From contig NZ_AOMD01000030.1 in the NCBI RefSeq assembly GCF_000336915.1, positions 124,509 to 188,508 on the forward strand: DNA of 64,000 nucleotides. The letters run 5' to 3'. Of the stretch, positions 55,897 through 64,000 are shown piece after piece. Both the position numbers and the translations under genes were made by a program. This stretch comes from Halococcus saccharolyticus DSM 5350 (GTDB taxonomy: Archaea; Halobacteriota; Halobacteria; Halobacteriales; Halococcaceae). Positions within the stretch are counted from its first letter, which is position 1; each line of letters opens with the position of its first letter. The notes under the pieces are model-generated. The model saw only the letters and a program-made list of their open reading frames with translations, searched no databases and was not told where the DNA came from.

Positions 55897-56166
55897 ATGC
55901 CATCAACCAAACTCTACGCCGGGATCTACGTGGTGCTGTTCGCGTTCGCGACCGCCCAGGTCGCGTTCGAGTTCGTGGGGCTGCTCGAAAGCGCGTACTG
56001 GCTCGCGTTCGGGGCGATCATCGTGCTCTCGCTGATCAAGGCGCTGTTCGTCGCGGGCTACTACCAACATCTCCGGTACGAGCCGCGATCGATCACGTTC
56101 GTCGTGCTCTCGGGGCTCATCACGGCGCTCGTGCTGACGATCGCCGCCTCGTACTCGATCACCTGA
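55897..56166 (+). CDS. Cytochrome c oxidase subunit IV-like protein
   Basis: An 89-aa protein with three transmembrane helices. The VLSLIKALFVAGYYQHLRYE segment is typical of prokaryotic subunit IV (CyoD/CtaF type). It starts 11 nt after the fused I+III gene. Confidence 0.88.
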   Translation: MPSTKLYAGIYVVLFAFATAQVAFEFVGLLESAYWLAFGAIIVLSLIKALFVAGYYQHLRYEPRSITFVVLSGLITALVLTIAASYSIT

Positions 56167-56168
56167 CC

Positions 56169-56534
56169 ATGAACGTGGCCGTCTGGGGACTCGCGATGCT
56201 CGTGGTGCTTCCGCTGTTGCAGCTCCCGCTCATCGTCTATCTCTCGCGGCGCGTCGAGGCCGACGAGGAGTCCCCGCCCCCGGCAGGCTGGGGTGACGGT
56301 GTGTATCCACCCGATCCGAACGTCTCGCAGCAAGTCGATGGGGAGTCGTCCGGTGCTTCGACGCCGGACCGATCGCCACCGTCGACGCCGCCCCTGCCGT
56401 CCGCATCGCCTGCGCCGTCCACGTTGCCCGAGTCGCCTCCATCGTCCGTCCCGTCGACGATCCGCTGTCGTCGCTGTGACGCCGCAAACGATCCCGAATT
56501 CACGTACTGCCACGACTGCGTGGCGAGGCTGTAA
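56169..56534 (+). CDS. Membrane protein with C-terminal zinc ribbon
   Basis: A 121-aa protein: one N-terminal transmembrane helix (~3-24), a Ser/Pro-rich linker (~55-95) and a C-terminal zinc ribbon CRRCDAAN...YCHDC. Part of the oxidase operon (2-nt gap after subunit IV). A role in oxidase assembly is plausible but not shown. Its stop overlaps the following start. Confidence 0.7.
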   Translation: MNVAVWGLAMLVVLPLLQLPLIVYLSRRVEADEESPPPAGWGDGVYPPDPNVSQQVDGESSGASTPDRSPPSTPPLPSASPAPSTLPESPPSSVPSTIRCRRCDAANDPEFTYCHDCVARL

Positions 56535-56743
56535 TGGAGCGATCCGATCTCGGGTACGCGGTGCTGTTCTCGGTCCCGGTCGGCGTTGGCGTGTCGATGG
56601 GCGTGCTCAGGATGGCGGGCGGCGGACTCACGAACCCGATCGTCGCGGGTGCGGGCGCGGTGGCGGCACTCGTCCTCTTCGTGTTCGTCGTCGCGATGCT
56701 CGCCACCGGATCGCCGGACGAGGAGCGATCATCGGCACGATGA
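56534..56743 (+). CDS. Small two-helix membrane protein of the oxidase locus
   Basis: 69 aa with two hydrophobic helices (~8-25 and ~37-60) joined by a Gly/Asn loop. Starts inside the preceding stop (TAATG). No motif; location suggests an accessory subunit. Confidence 0.65.
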   Translation: MERSDLGYAVLFSVPVGVGVSMGVLRMAGGGLTNPIVAGAGAVAALVLFVFVVAMLATGSPDEERSSAR

Positions 56744-56807
56744 GTCACCGGCCACAAGCCGCCCGTGGAGCCGGTTGGTTTATGATAGCACGGGCCGTCC
56801 ATCGATC

Positions 56808-56984
56808 ATGCGACGCGAGCCGCTCCTCTTCGGGCTGACCGTTCTCGGGGTCGTCGTGGGGCTGGCCATCCTGCTGACCGCGGAAGCAGTCGGGGCCGGC
56901 GAGACGATGATCGTCTTCGGTGGTGTGATCGCACTCGCCGCCGTCGGCGGGCTGACCGGTCTCATCGGGGCGCTCGACGGCTGA
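56808..56984 (+). CDS. Small two-helix membrane protein
   Basis: 58 aa: MRREPLLFGLTVLGVVVGLA and a second helix MIVFGGVIALAAVGGLTGLI. Last gene of the rightward oxidase run; function unknown. Confidence 0.6.
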   Translation: MRREPLLFGLTVLGVVVGLAILLTAEAVGAGETMIVFGGVIALAAVGGLTGLIGALDG

Positions 56985-57018
56985 AAACCGGAGACGCTCT
57001 CTCGCCCCTATCGGCGGA

Positions 57019-57360
57019 TCAGCCCTGTAACCCGAGAACGATCATGTACGCGAGTACGTATCCAGCGTACAGCAGACTGAGTGCGCCGACGACCTTGAGG
57101 TGGAACACGAACAGATCGTCGGCCTCCTCGTCCACGGCGGCCTCGTAGGTCGCCTGCTCGCCGTCGGTCCACTCTCCGCGGTGGCTGTCGCCGAGGTGGA
57201 GCGTACACGCCCGTTCGGTGCGGAACGGTCGTGAACAGTACGGACACTGCGCCGCGGGTGTCTCCGCGTCCGGGATCGCGGTGTCGGGGGTGGACGTGCT
57301 GTCGGGGATCGACGAACTGTCGGGCGTCGGTGAACTGTCGTGAGCGAGTGATTCGGTCAT
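57019..57360 (-). CDS. C2H2-type zinc finger membrane protein
   Basis: A 113-aa protein. A Ser/Pro/Asp-rich N-terminus is followed by CPYCSRPFRTERACTLHL plus a second His five residues later (C-x2-C...H-x4-H), which is a C2H2-like finger, and a C-terminal helix (VVGALSLLYAGYVLAYMIVL). Overlaps the upstream membrane gene by 4 nt (ATGA). Genes of this kind lie next to oxidase genes in haloarchaea; function unknown. Confidence 0.7.
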   Translation of the reverse strand: MTESLAHDSSPTPDSSSIPDSTSTPDTAIPDAETPAAQCPYCSRPFRTERACTLHLGDSHRGEWTDGEQATYEAAVDEEADDLFVFHLKVVGALSLLYAGYVLAYMIVLGLQG

Positions 57361-58748
57361 AGATAGGGTGGTGGTGTGTACGGCTGGCCGACGATCCACA
57401 TGCTGAGAACGGTGTAAAACACCATCACGAGGACGAACGGGTACTGGCTCCGGATCGGCGCGAGCCGTCCGGGGAAGATCGCGAACGAGCGCGCGTGAGC
57501 CACCCAGACCGCGAGCATGTGGCCTGCGAGCACGAACACGAGCTGGAGCGTGCCGAACCACGCGGGCAACACCAGAGTCTGGATGGCCGCCGGCGGCGCG
57601 AGGGGTTGGGTGGCGACCGCGATCAAGGCGGGTGAGAGGCTGAGGAAGTACCCCAAGAAATGTGAGAGGTGGTAGCCGGCGGCGATCGGCACCAGCGCCG
57701 GCGCGAACCAGTCTCGGAGGTAGCGAGCGGTGACGTAGGTGTCCGCCGTCCGGCGCGACCACCGTGCGGCGACCCGATAGACGTAGAGGAAACAGCCAAA
57801 GCCAGCGATCGCGGTCCCGAGATACACCGCAAAGGGCGGTACTCCCCACCCGACGACCGCACGGACAGCCGTCGCCCACGCCGGCGTCGCGACGAGGCCG
57901 TCGTAGGTAGTGACCCAGAGCAGCGCGACTACGAACGCGGTTTCGTCCGCCCCAGTCGGCCGGCCGTCCGAAAGCGCTCCGCCAGGGAGCACGGCATCGA
58001 TTCCGTTACTGGTTCGCTGGAGCGGCGCGACCCGGCCGTACCACTGGAAGACACGCGCGATCGGGTCGACGACACCGAACCACGTCTCGCTCCCGTAGAC
58101 CACCGCACCGGCGACCGTCACGATCGAGTAGATCACGATCACGATCACGAGCGTTCGCGGCTGTTGGGCGAGCGGGCTGACGACTTCGAGCCAGACCAGC
58201 CCCACCAGTCCGACGACGCTCGGCCACGCGCCGAGACGATCGGGGTAGCTCCTGATCGGCTGGTTTCCCCGGAGTCGAGAGCCGAGCGCGGCGAGCGTCC
58301 GCCACGGGTTCACCGCGGGCCACGTATTTCCAACGAGATAGGTGGTCATCGAATAGCCCGCCCACCAGCCGGCCCAGACCGCCACGATGGCGAGGTTTGC
58401 CGCTGCCACTCGCGGGCCGATCCACCCGACCGCCACGATCGCGGCGAGAACGCCGACGCCCAGCCACCGACAACTGCCGACGGCGACGGTCCGGATCGTC
58501 GCTCGGGTCGGGAGCTCGGCACGCCAGTCGGTGACGTCACGGATGAACGCGTGGTCGGTCACGAGGCTCGTGAGCAGAAACGAGGCCCCGATGACCCCGC
58601 CGCCGGTCGTCACGACCAGCCACGACGGAACGGCGACGGGTTTGAACGTCCCGCTCAGCCCGCCTGCGTGGGCCGCCGCCTCGCCGGCGAGAGTCAGTGT
58701 GGCGACGACTGCGACGACGCTCCGAACGACGGCTCGTGACCGTCTCAT
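57357..58748 (-). CDS. Polytopic membrane protein of the oxidase locus
   Basis: A 463-aa protein with a signal-like N-terminus (LTLAGEAAAHAGG) and about 10-12 transmembrane segments containing several His (YHLSHFLGYF, LAGHMLAVWVAHA) that could be haem or metal ligands. No family recognised. Position between oxidase genes suggests a role in respiratory-chain assembly or electron transfer. Confidence 0.7.
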   Translation of the reverse strand: MRRSRAVVRSVVAVVATLTLAGEAAAHAGGLSGTFKPVAVPSWLVVTTGGGVIGASFLLTSLVTDHAFIRDVTDWRAELPTRATIRTVAVGSCRWLGVGVLAAIVAVGWIGPRVAAANLAIVAVWAGWWAGYSMTTYLVGNTWPAVNPWRTLAALGSRLRGNQPIRSYPDRLGAWPSVVGLVGLVWLEVVSPLAQQPRTLVIVIVIYSIVTVAGAVVYGSETWFGVVDPIARVFQWYGRVAPLQRTSNGIDAVLPGGALSDGRPTGADETAFVVALLWVTTYDGLVATPAWATAVRAVVGWGVPPFAVYLGTAIAGFGCFLYVYRVAARWSRRTADTYVTARYLRDWFAPALVPIAAGYHLSHFLGYFLSLSPALIAVATQPLAPPAAIQTLVLPAWFGTLQLVFVLAGHMLAVWVAHARSFAIFPGRLAPIRSQYPFVLVMVFYTVLSMWIVGQPYTPPPYL

Positions 58749-58791
58749 CCGGTCTCATCGGTTGTGGTGGATGGTTCGTTCCGCATGGCAG

Positions 58792-59241
58792 TCAGGCCAT
58801 AACGAGTCGTACGACGATCGCGACGATCAGGAGCATGCCGAGCACCCACAGTCCTGTGCCGGTCGCCTGCGCGCTCTTGATCCCCCGATATCGCGCGGAG
58901 TGATAGACGCCCCAGAAGAGATACCCGCCCATCACCGCCGCCGCCACGACCATGAGCGCCACGCCCGCGACCTGGCTGACCGCTGATGGGATCGCTCCGG
59001 TGACGAACGCGAGCGCACCGCCGCCGATCCCGAGGACTAATACGAGGAAAGCGACAGTCCAGCCCAGCGGGCTTTGGGCCGCTTCGGTGAGCGTCGTGGC
59101 TGCGCCTGTTCCCCCCGTTCCGACGTCTCCTGGGCTCGCGACGGCACTCCGCCACTCCCGACTACGTGCGAGTGCAACGACGAGCGCGACGACGACGAGG
59201 CCAGTCAGTACGGTGCTGGCGACGTAGGTGAGTGGTGCCAT
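58792..59241 (-). CDS. Membrane protein of unknown function
   Basis: A 149-aa protein with four hydrophobic segments (start ~7-25, then ~57-80, ~88-110, ~128-147). No conserved residues recognised. Upstream of, and codirectional with, the polytopic membrane protein. ATG at 59241 preferred over 59277. Confidence 0.65.
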   Translation of the reverse strand: MAPLTYVASTVLTGLVVVALVVALARSREWRSAVASPGDVGTGGTGAATTLTEAAQSPLGWTVAFLVLVLGIGGGALAFVTGAIPSAVSQVAGVALMVVAAAVMGGYLFWGVYHSARYRGIKSAQATGTGLWVLGMLLIVAIVVRLVMA

Positions 59242-59412
59242 GTGAGACCGGTACGATACCATGGTCTTCGTTGGCACTCCACTTCATTCTTCGGTCCAAC
59301 CACGAGTAACTGAACCAGGGTCGACGAACTCGTGGTGTCAGCTGTCGACAGTTGAGCGACTGTTCGGCTTCAGAACCGTTCGAAAATCAGCGCCGCAACG
59401 TAACCGGGCCGC

Positions 59413-60486
59413 TCAGCCCTCGTCGTTTTTCAGTTGTTCGACCCAGCCGGGCTGTTCGACCGAAGTCGAGCCGACGTTCGAGAACTCCAGAGTATCCACC
59501 ACGGTCACCGGTTCACCCGCGCTGAACGCGTCCGTCGTGCGTTCGGTCTGGAGCCGGTGGACGACGCCGGTCCCGGGATCGATCACGAGCGTCGAACTGA
59601 ATTCGGTAATCTCCTCGCCCCGGTACAGGGCACCTGTTTCGACACTGTCCGAGCCGTTGGCGACGTACACCGCGAGCTGCTGGCCCTCGCTCGTGACGGT
59701 GCCGCTGCGTTCGTAGTCGACCGCACGGACGGTTTCGAGGACGGTGCGGCCGGCGGTGAGACTCTCGGCCAGCGGCCGGCCGAGCTCGTCGGTTTCGTAC
59801 TCGGGTTCGTCGAACCCGTCCAGGACGTTCTTCTTGTATGCTGTTGCGCCCTCGGCGTAGGTGTACCGGGTGGCCTCCTCGGTCGGCTGCGAGACCTGGT
59901 AGGCGGTGTTCGCGTCGAGGTCAACGCGGGCCCCACTGGTGTCGGCTCCCGAATCCTCGCCGGTTCCGCGAATCGTCGAGCTGCTGTTGACGGTGAACGT
60001 TCCCGCCGCTTCGAGCCCGCTCTGGTGGGCGCTCGCGATCGAACCAGCCTCCAGCGGCGGTTCGGCTCCGATCGACGGCTCCGGCGTCGCGGTAGGGGTC
60101 GGCGTCGGTGTTGCCGTTGGGGTCGCCGTCGGGGTTGGTGTCGGTGTTGCCGTTGGGGTTGGTGTGGGCGTTGGGGTCGCTGTCGGCGTGGGTGTCGCCG
60201 TTTGCGTTGCCGTCGGCGTGGATGTTGCCGTTGGAGTCGGTGTCGCCGTTTGCGTTGCCGTCGGCGTGGACGTTGCCGTTTGCGTCGCGGTGGCTGTCGG
60301 CGTGGATGTTGCCGTCGGCGTCGCCGAACTGGTTGGGGTTGCGGTGGCGGTTCCGTTGTCGATGGTCGTTCCGTTCGTGACTGCGGAGGTCTCGGTCGAA
60401 TCCGCCCCGTTGCCCGCCAGCGAGCTACAGCCGGCGAGCAACACGAGTACGGCGACCGCGACCACGAGTACCGTCCGTCGCGTCAT
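59413..60486 (-). CDS. Thr/Pro-rich surface lipoprotein
   Basis: A 357-aa lipoprotein: signal with lipobox LLAGC (C19), a ~85-residue spacer of T-A/T-P/T-S repeats (~48-137) and a C-terminal globular domain with SGLEAAGTFTVNSSSTIRG, YTYAEGATAYKKN and VIDPGTGVVHRLQTERT strands, like LolA-type or outer-surface binding domains. The repeat is likely O-glycosylated stalk. Length of the repeat may vary between strains by slippage. Confidence 0.75.
   Translation of the reverse strand: MTRRTVLVVAVAVLVLLAGCSSLAGNGADSTETSAVTNGTTIDNGTATATPTSSATPTATSTPTATATQTATSTPTATQTATPTPTATSTPTATQTATPTPTATPTPTPTPTATPTPTPTATPTATPTPTPTATPEPSIGAEPPLEAGSIASAHQSGLEAAGTFTVNSSSTIRGTGEDSGADTSGARVDLDANTAYQVSQPTEEATRYTYAEGATAYKKNVLDGFDEPEYETDELGRPLAESLTAGRTVLETVRAVDYERSGTVTSEGQQLAVYVANGSDSVETGALYRGEEITEFSSTLVIDPGTGVVHRLQTERTTDAFSAGEPVTVVDTLEFSNVGSTSVEQPGWVEQLKNDEG
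60074..60340. repeat. Low-complexity coding repeat (Thr-Pro/Thr-Ala)
   Basis: GGCGTNGGNGTT-type six-base units encoding the stalk of the lipoprotein. Simple tandem repeat, not CRISPR: no unique spacers. Confidence 0.7.
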
Positions 60487-60672
60487 TGCTTACTCGCCCC
60501 ACCCCACGCATAAATATTATTCTGCCGGTTCGCGAAGAGGTTCGGATCGATCGAAGACCGCCGTTCACACGGCTCCTGGTCGCATGCCGCGGCCGATCGG
60601 GGGACTCGAACGCGTTTCTCCGGTGTGCGGCTTTCAATACGCTTTTGAGGGGCGACCGGCTTCGCTTCGTAC

Positions 60673-61083
60673 ATGGCAGACTTCACCGTTGTCGTGGCCG
60701 ACCCCGAGGAGGGGGCGGCCCACCAGCGTGCGGTCGAGGGACAGGACGCAAACCGCTTCATCGGCCGCTCGATCGGCGAGGAGGTCGATGGCTCGGCGGT
60801 GGGTCTCGACGGCTACACCGTCGAGATCACTGGCGGCTCCGACACCGCCGGCCGACCGATGCGCGAGGACGTCGCGGGATCGGCGCTCACGTCGATTCTC
60901 GTCGACGGCGGCACCGGGTACAAGCCGACACGCGAGGGCGAACGCAAGCGTGTCACCGTCCGCGGGCGCGAAGTCGGCGAGGAGACCCGCCAGATCAACG
61001 CGAGCATCGCCGACCGCGGCGACCAGTCGGTCGCGGAGCTGCTCGACGACGCCGACGCGGACGACGCGGACGACGACGAGTAG
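60673..61083 (+). CDS. rps6e: 30S ribosomal protein S6e
   Basis: A 136-aa archaeal S6e: [48 protein letters not shown] and [17 protein letters not shown] are family hallmarks; acidic C-terminal tail (DADDADDDE). Length as in other archaea. Core gene. Confidence 0.95.
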   Translation: MADFTVVVADPEEGAAHQRAVEGQDANRFIGRSIGEEVDGSAVGLDGYTVEITGGSDTAGRPMREDVAGSALTSILVDGGTGYKPTREGERKRVTVRGREVGEETRQINASIADRGDQSVAELLDDADADDADDDE

Positions 61084-61085
61084 CC

Positions 61086-61526
61086 GTGCCAGAGCGGATC
61101 CCGCACGACCATCCCTCGGTCGAAACGGTGCGGGCGACGCTCGCCCGCCGTGGCCGGAGCTCCCGGCCACGGCTCGCGCTCCCCGACGACGCCGACCGCT
61201 TCCCGCTCGATACGATCCGTCTCGTTCTCGATGGAGAGACCTACCACGCACGGGTCGAGTCCGGACTCGACGGCGATCGCGAGATCACCGGCGCGTACGA
61301 CAACGCCCGGCTCGCACGCGAACGCGACGGCACCGACCGCCTCGACGAGTGGCGGCGGTCTTCGGGTCTCGATCTCGGTCGGAGCGTTGCGGTCGACATC
61401 GTGGAGTCCGGATTCCTGTACGGCGTCCGCGAACCCGGCGAGCGTGCGGTCTACGAGGCGACCGAACCGCCTGACGAGGGCCTCGCTGCCATCGCGCAGG
61501 ATCTCGACGGCGATCCCGACGGCTGA
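61086..61526 (+). CDS. Haloarchaeal protein of unknown function
   Basis: A 146-aa protein starting with GTG at 61086 (VPERIPHDHPSVETVRATLA), 2 nt after the S6e stop, so probably cotranscribed. Contains IRLVLDGETYHARVESGLDG and GRSVAVDIVESGFLYGVREP strands. No motif; the neighbour suggests an informational role, but this is only context. Confidence 0.65.
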   Translation: MPERIPHDHPSVETVRATLARRGRSSRPRLALPDDADRFPLDTIRLVLDGETYHARVESGLDGDREITGAYDNARLARERDGTDRLDEWRRSSGLDLGRSVAVDIVESGFLYGVREPGERAVYEATEPPDEGLAAIAQDLDGDPDG

Positions 61527-61594
61527 CTCGCTGCGCCCCGTTCGACGCGTCCCGATACCCGCCCGCTTTTGCCGCCAGCCCCGATATCGCCCGC

Positions 61595-62062
61595 ATGGAC
61601 TCCGCACGCACGCAGTTTCTCGCCGGCGATCGTCCCGACGACGTGTTGCTGTTCATCGCGGAATCGGCGGTCTCTGACCTCGGCACGCTGGCCCAACATG
61701 GCGAGCAGGTCGAACGCGGTGTCGTCCTGATCCTGGAGGCAGAGCGCGGCCGGAGCGCGTTCGAGGGCGCGACCGGCGTCGACCCGATGACGCTCGCGAG
61801 TTCGGCGATGAACTCCGAGGGCGACCTCGATCTCGACGCGTTCGAGGGCGAGTGTCCCGAAGCGGACGCGAACGGTGAGGACAGCGCGGACGAAGCGGAC
61901 GACGCCGCAACTGAGGAACACGCCCCCAGATTCGTCTTCGGGTTTGCCGAGGAGCGAAACGAGGAGGCTGGCGGGATCTACGCCGAGGGTGACGTGATCC
62001 ACGCGTACGCGGTCTGTGAGTGTGGAACGGCGTACTCCGACCGGTGGGTGGCGGGCGAGTGA
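61595..62062 (+). CDS. Haloarchaeal protein of unknown function
   Basis: A 155-aa acidic protein: FLAGDRPDDVLLFIAESAVS N-terminal domain, a disordered Glu/Asp-rich middle, and a C-terminal strand region with CECGTAYSDRW. No catalytic motif recognised. Confidence 0.65.
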   Translation: MDSARTQFLAGDRPDDVLLFIAESAVSDLGTLAQHGEQVERGVVLILEAERGRSAFEGATGVDPMTLASSAMNSEGDLDLDAFEGECPEADANGEDSADEADDAATEEHAPRFVFGFAEERNEEAGGIYAEGDVIHAYAVCECGTAYSDRWVAGE

Positions 62063-62084
62063 TGGCTGGCGTCGATCCCTTGCC

Positions 62085-63149
62085 GTGAGCGACGAGTCGT
62101 CGGCCACCGACGCCGCCATCCACGGGATGGTCGCTTCCCTCCGCCCGGAGTGGACGGTCGATTCGATCCGTCGCAGCGAGCACGGCACCGATCTCGTGGC
62201 GTTTCTCGACGTTTCGAAACCCAGTGGACGGTCCGACGCGGTTCTGAAGGCGACGACCGCTGATTTCGTTACACCCGAGATCGCTCGGTCGGAACCACGA
62301 CTGCTCGATCTCGTCGGCCGCGAGACCACGATTCCCGTCCCGCAGGTGTTCGGGTTTGCCGACTCCCATCCCGAGTATCCGGCTCCGTTCTACGTGATGG
62401 AGCGCGTGTCCGGCAGGAACTACGAGGGACGTCCCGCTGATCTCGACGCCGCCGCCCGCGAACGGGTGGTCGCCGAGACCGGCCGGAACCTCGCTCAACT
62501 CCACGATCTCGGGACGTTGCCGCGAGTCGGACGGGTCGGCGTCCGCGACGGTGAACTCGCCGTGCTCGACGGCGAACACGGTCGTGTCGAGGACTTCCGT
62601 GCGTGGCTCCGCGCCGACATCGAGGAGGGGCTCGACGCGCTCGCGGACGGAACGTACTACCCCGATCTCGCTGTGGAGCCGGAGCGGTTCGTCGATCTCG
62701 TGCCCGCGCTCCGCGAGGAACTCGGCGCACGTCTCGCGTCGCTCACGGAACCCGCGCTACCGCGGTACTGCCACTGGGATTACCGGTACGGGAACCTCCT
62801 CGTCGATCCGGGCACAGGCGCGACGCGGGCCGTCCTCGACTGGGCGAACCTGCTCGCTGCGGAGCCGGCGTACAACCTCGCAAAGACCGAATCCCATCTA
62901 CTCGACCCCGGAGCCGCTGACTCCACCGAGCGCGCCGCGACGCTCCGCGAACTGTTCCGCGACGCGTACGCGGCCGAACGCGACGACTGGGCGTTCACGG
63001 CCGCGATCGAGGAACGCATCGAGACGTACCGGCTCAAATGTCGCGTGGACGCGATGGCGTGTCTCCCGCTGTGGCTTCAGGACGCCACGCCGGCGGAGCG
63101 CGACGAGCGCGAGCGCCAGCACCGTGCGTTCGTCGCGAGGTATCTGTAG
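62085..63149 (+). CDS. Aminoglycoside-phosphotransferase-fold kinase
   Basis: A 354-aa APH/choline-kinase-like protein starting at the GTG at 62085 (62016 is open but overlaps the previous gene). Brenner-type catalytic segment CHWDYRYGNLLVD (HxDxxxxN) and the metal Asp in VLDWANLLAAEP are intact. Family members phosphorylate small molecules (amino alcohols, sugars, thioribose). Substrate unknown; antibiotic resistance should not be assumed. Confidence 0.82.
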   Translation: MSDESSATDAAIHGMVASLRPEWTVDSIRRSEHGTDLVAFLDVSKPSGRSDAVLKATTADFVTPEIARSEPRLLDLVGRETTIPVPQVFGFADSHPEYPAPFYVMERVSGRNYEGRPADLDAAARERVVAETGRNLAQLHDLGTLPRVGRVGVRDGELAVLDGEHGRVEDFRAWLRADIEEGLDALADGTYYPDLAVEPERFVDLVPALREELGARLASLTEPALPRYCHWDYRYGNLLVDPGTGATRAVLDWANLLAAEPAYNLAKTESHLLDPGAADSTERAATLRELFRDAYAAERDDWAFTAAIEERIETYRLKCRVDAMACLPLWLQDATPAERDERERQHRAFVARYL

Positions 63150-63277
63150 TTGCTTCCCATCTCCTCGACTTTCTAGAATATCGGTGTAACATTTCAAAAA
63201 GTCTGGAGCAGCACACTCGAATCGGTGAGTTACGTGGACCGATCGCAACACTTGCACCTGTTCTGCTGGCTGGAGGT

Positions 63278-64000
63278 TTACACAAACCCGCCCGCCCCAC
63301 CCATGCCACTCTGAAGTTCGAGCCATTCTGAAAATGTGGTGTCGAGGTCCGGAATTGGTTGTGATTTAAAACCTGTGAGGGGCATCTCTGTGGGTTTAGT
63401 CATTCCAGGCACATAGTCAATTTGTGTCTTTGGTCTAATACTGCCGTTCTGTATGGAATCAACCACTCCGCTTATCTGATCTCTAATCCCCATCTGAATC
63501 GATACTCGATTGAAGCCAGAAAGGACCTCATCGTCCGTTTCCGACTGGAGATACTCGATATACAATATCGTCCCTAACCATAGTTGGAATAATAATTCAA
63601 GATTACTATTTCTGAGATCATTTAGACAATTTCTCCATCCTGTAGCGACGTGCGACCAATTGACTACACTCCTTCCCGTCCTGATTTCACTTCGAATTGC
63701 TGCTGACGTGATTTCACACATCGCAAAATAACAACCTCGGAGTGTGTTTTCACGTGGATACAACTCATTAAAATCAGCATCTTCTCCACGCTGCCAATCG
63801 ATATCCTCGTCGTCCGTCCGAGCGGAAGCCTCAGCAGTTGCACTACTGTGGATACTGGGAATACTAAGTATTTGTACCGACGTATATCCTGTATCACGGG
63901 CGTGTTGGGCCGACCGATCCATGATTGATTGCGCTGCTCGCCAACCTAGAAGACGGATTCCATGATCTGCTGCTTCCCATTGCGTAGCCTCAGCGGTTTC
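63278..64000 (-). CDS. Partial protein of unknown function in AT-rich DNA
   Basis: An open frame of 240 codons running off the right edge; the ATG at 63922 is internal, as the frame stays open with protein-like sequence (EATQWEAADHGIRLLGWRAA). Composition (Lys, Asn, Ile, Ser; e.g. NLELLFQLWLGTILYIEY) and GC content differ sharply from the rest of the window, which suggests recent transfer. No family recognised. Confidence 0.6.
   Translation of the reverse strand, partial: ETAEATQWEAADHGIRLLGWRAAQSIMDRSAQHARDTGYTSVQILSIPSIHSSATAEASARTDDEDIDWQRGEDADFNELYPRENTLRGCYFAMCEITSAAIRSEIRTGRSVVNWSHVATGWRNCLNDLRNSNLELLFQLWLGTILYIEYLQSETDDEVLSGFNRVSIQMGIRDQISGVVDSIQNGSIRPKTQIDYVPGMTKPTEMPLTGFKSQPIPDLDTTFSEWLELQSGMGGAGGFV

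Noticed and set aside
60074-60340. CRISPR-like tandem repeat
   Set aside because: It is a simple six-base repeat coding for a Thr-Pro/Thr-Ala stalk, without spacers, and no cas genes are present.
62085-63149. Antibiotic resistance gene
   Set aside because: The APH fold is used by many metabolic kinases, and nothing in the sequence or context points to an antibiotic substrate.

Overview
The window is from a haloarchaeon. The DNA is GC-rich and strongly codon-biased, the predicted proteins are acidic, many genes have a TATA-like box 25-28 nt upstream of the start codon (leaderless promoters), and there are archaeal or haloarchaeal markers: RdfA, ribosomal proteins S17e and S6e, coenzyme F420 enzymes, sequon-rich surface proteins and an archaeal beta-CASP nuclease. 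The genus cannot be fixed from the sequence alone; Halococcus would be a reasonable guess.

Positions 1-41,900 form a loose catabolic island, not a single operon. It holds most of the gene set that in E. coli and purine-fermenting bacteria surrounds the selenium-dependent molybdenum hydroxylases (SDMH): mocA, two two-subunit xanthine-dehydrogenase-type molybdenum hydroxylases, two AzgA-type purine permeases, a four-gene dsrE-dsrF-dsrH-yqeB operon (yqeB carrying an XdhC domain), tusA-selD, yqeC, adenine deaminase, a second purine/pterin-type deaminase, an ssnA-like and a hyuA/allantoinase-like amidohydrolase, ygeY, and the ygeW carbamoyltransferase with carbamate kinase. A PhnDCE-type ABC transporter lies between yqeC (divergent) and tusA-selD (codirectional). 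Three F420 genes (npdG, an LLM-class flavoprotein, cofC), a RidA protein and a threonine-synthase-like PLP enzyme are interspersed. The bacterial genes ygfK (reductase) and ygeX (diaminopropionate ammonia-lyase) and an FAD subunit for the hydroxylases are not seen.

The simplest reading is uptake of purines (AzgA), deamination (Ade and the second deaminase), hydroxylation by molybdenum enzymes whose cofactor is matured by MocA, XdhC/YqeB, YqeC, SelD and a TusA/DsrEFH chalcogen relay, ring opening by SsnA- and HyuA-like hydrolases, and recovery of carbamoyl phosphate as ATP by YgeW and carbamate kinase. Orphan-selD/SDMH loci have been proposed before by comparative genomics (including one haloarchaeon, Haloarcula marismortui). 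The DsrEFH coupling, the transporter and the F420 replacement are inferences made here.

Other genes lie within the island: a fused NAD kinase/inositol-phosphatase-type phosphatase, the RdfA/SMC-related cell-shape pair, ribosomal protein S17e and an acetolactate-synthase-like enzyme. From 41,900 to 42,670 there is an AT-rich, apparently gene-poor gap, followed by a surface glycoprotein gene, a cluster of hairpins, a fragment of a tRNA 3' end and an intact tRNA-Lys(UUU).

The right third (44-63 kb) looks like core chromosome: small zinc-binding proteins, a sirohaem nitrite/sulfite reductase, an SDR, an archaeal CPSF-type nuclease, an aerobic terminal oxidase locus (subunit II, a fused I+III, subunit IV and small membrane proteins), a threonine/proline-rich lipoprotein, ribosomal protein S6e and an APH-type kinase. 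The last 0.8 kb is AT-rich and holds a gene that runs off the right edge.
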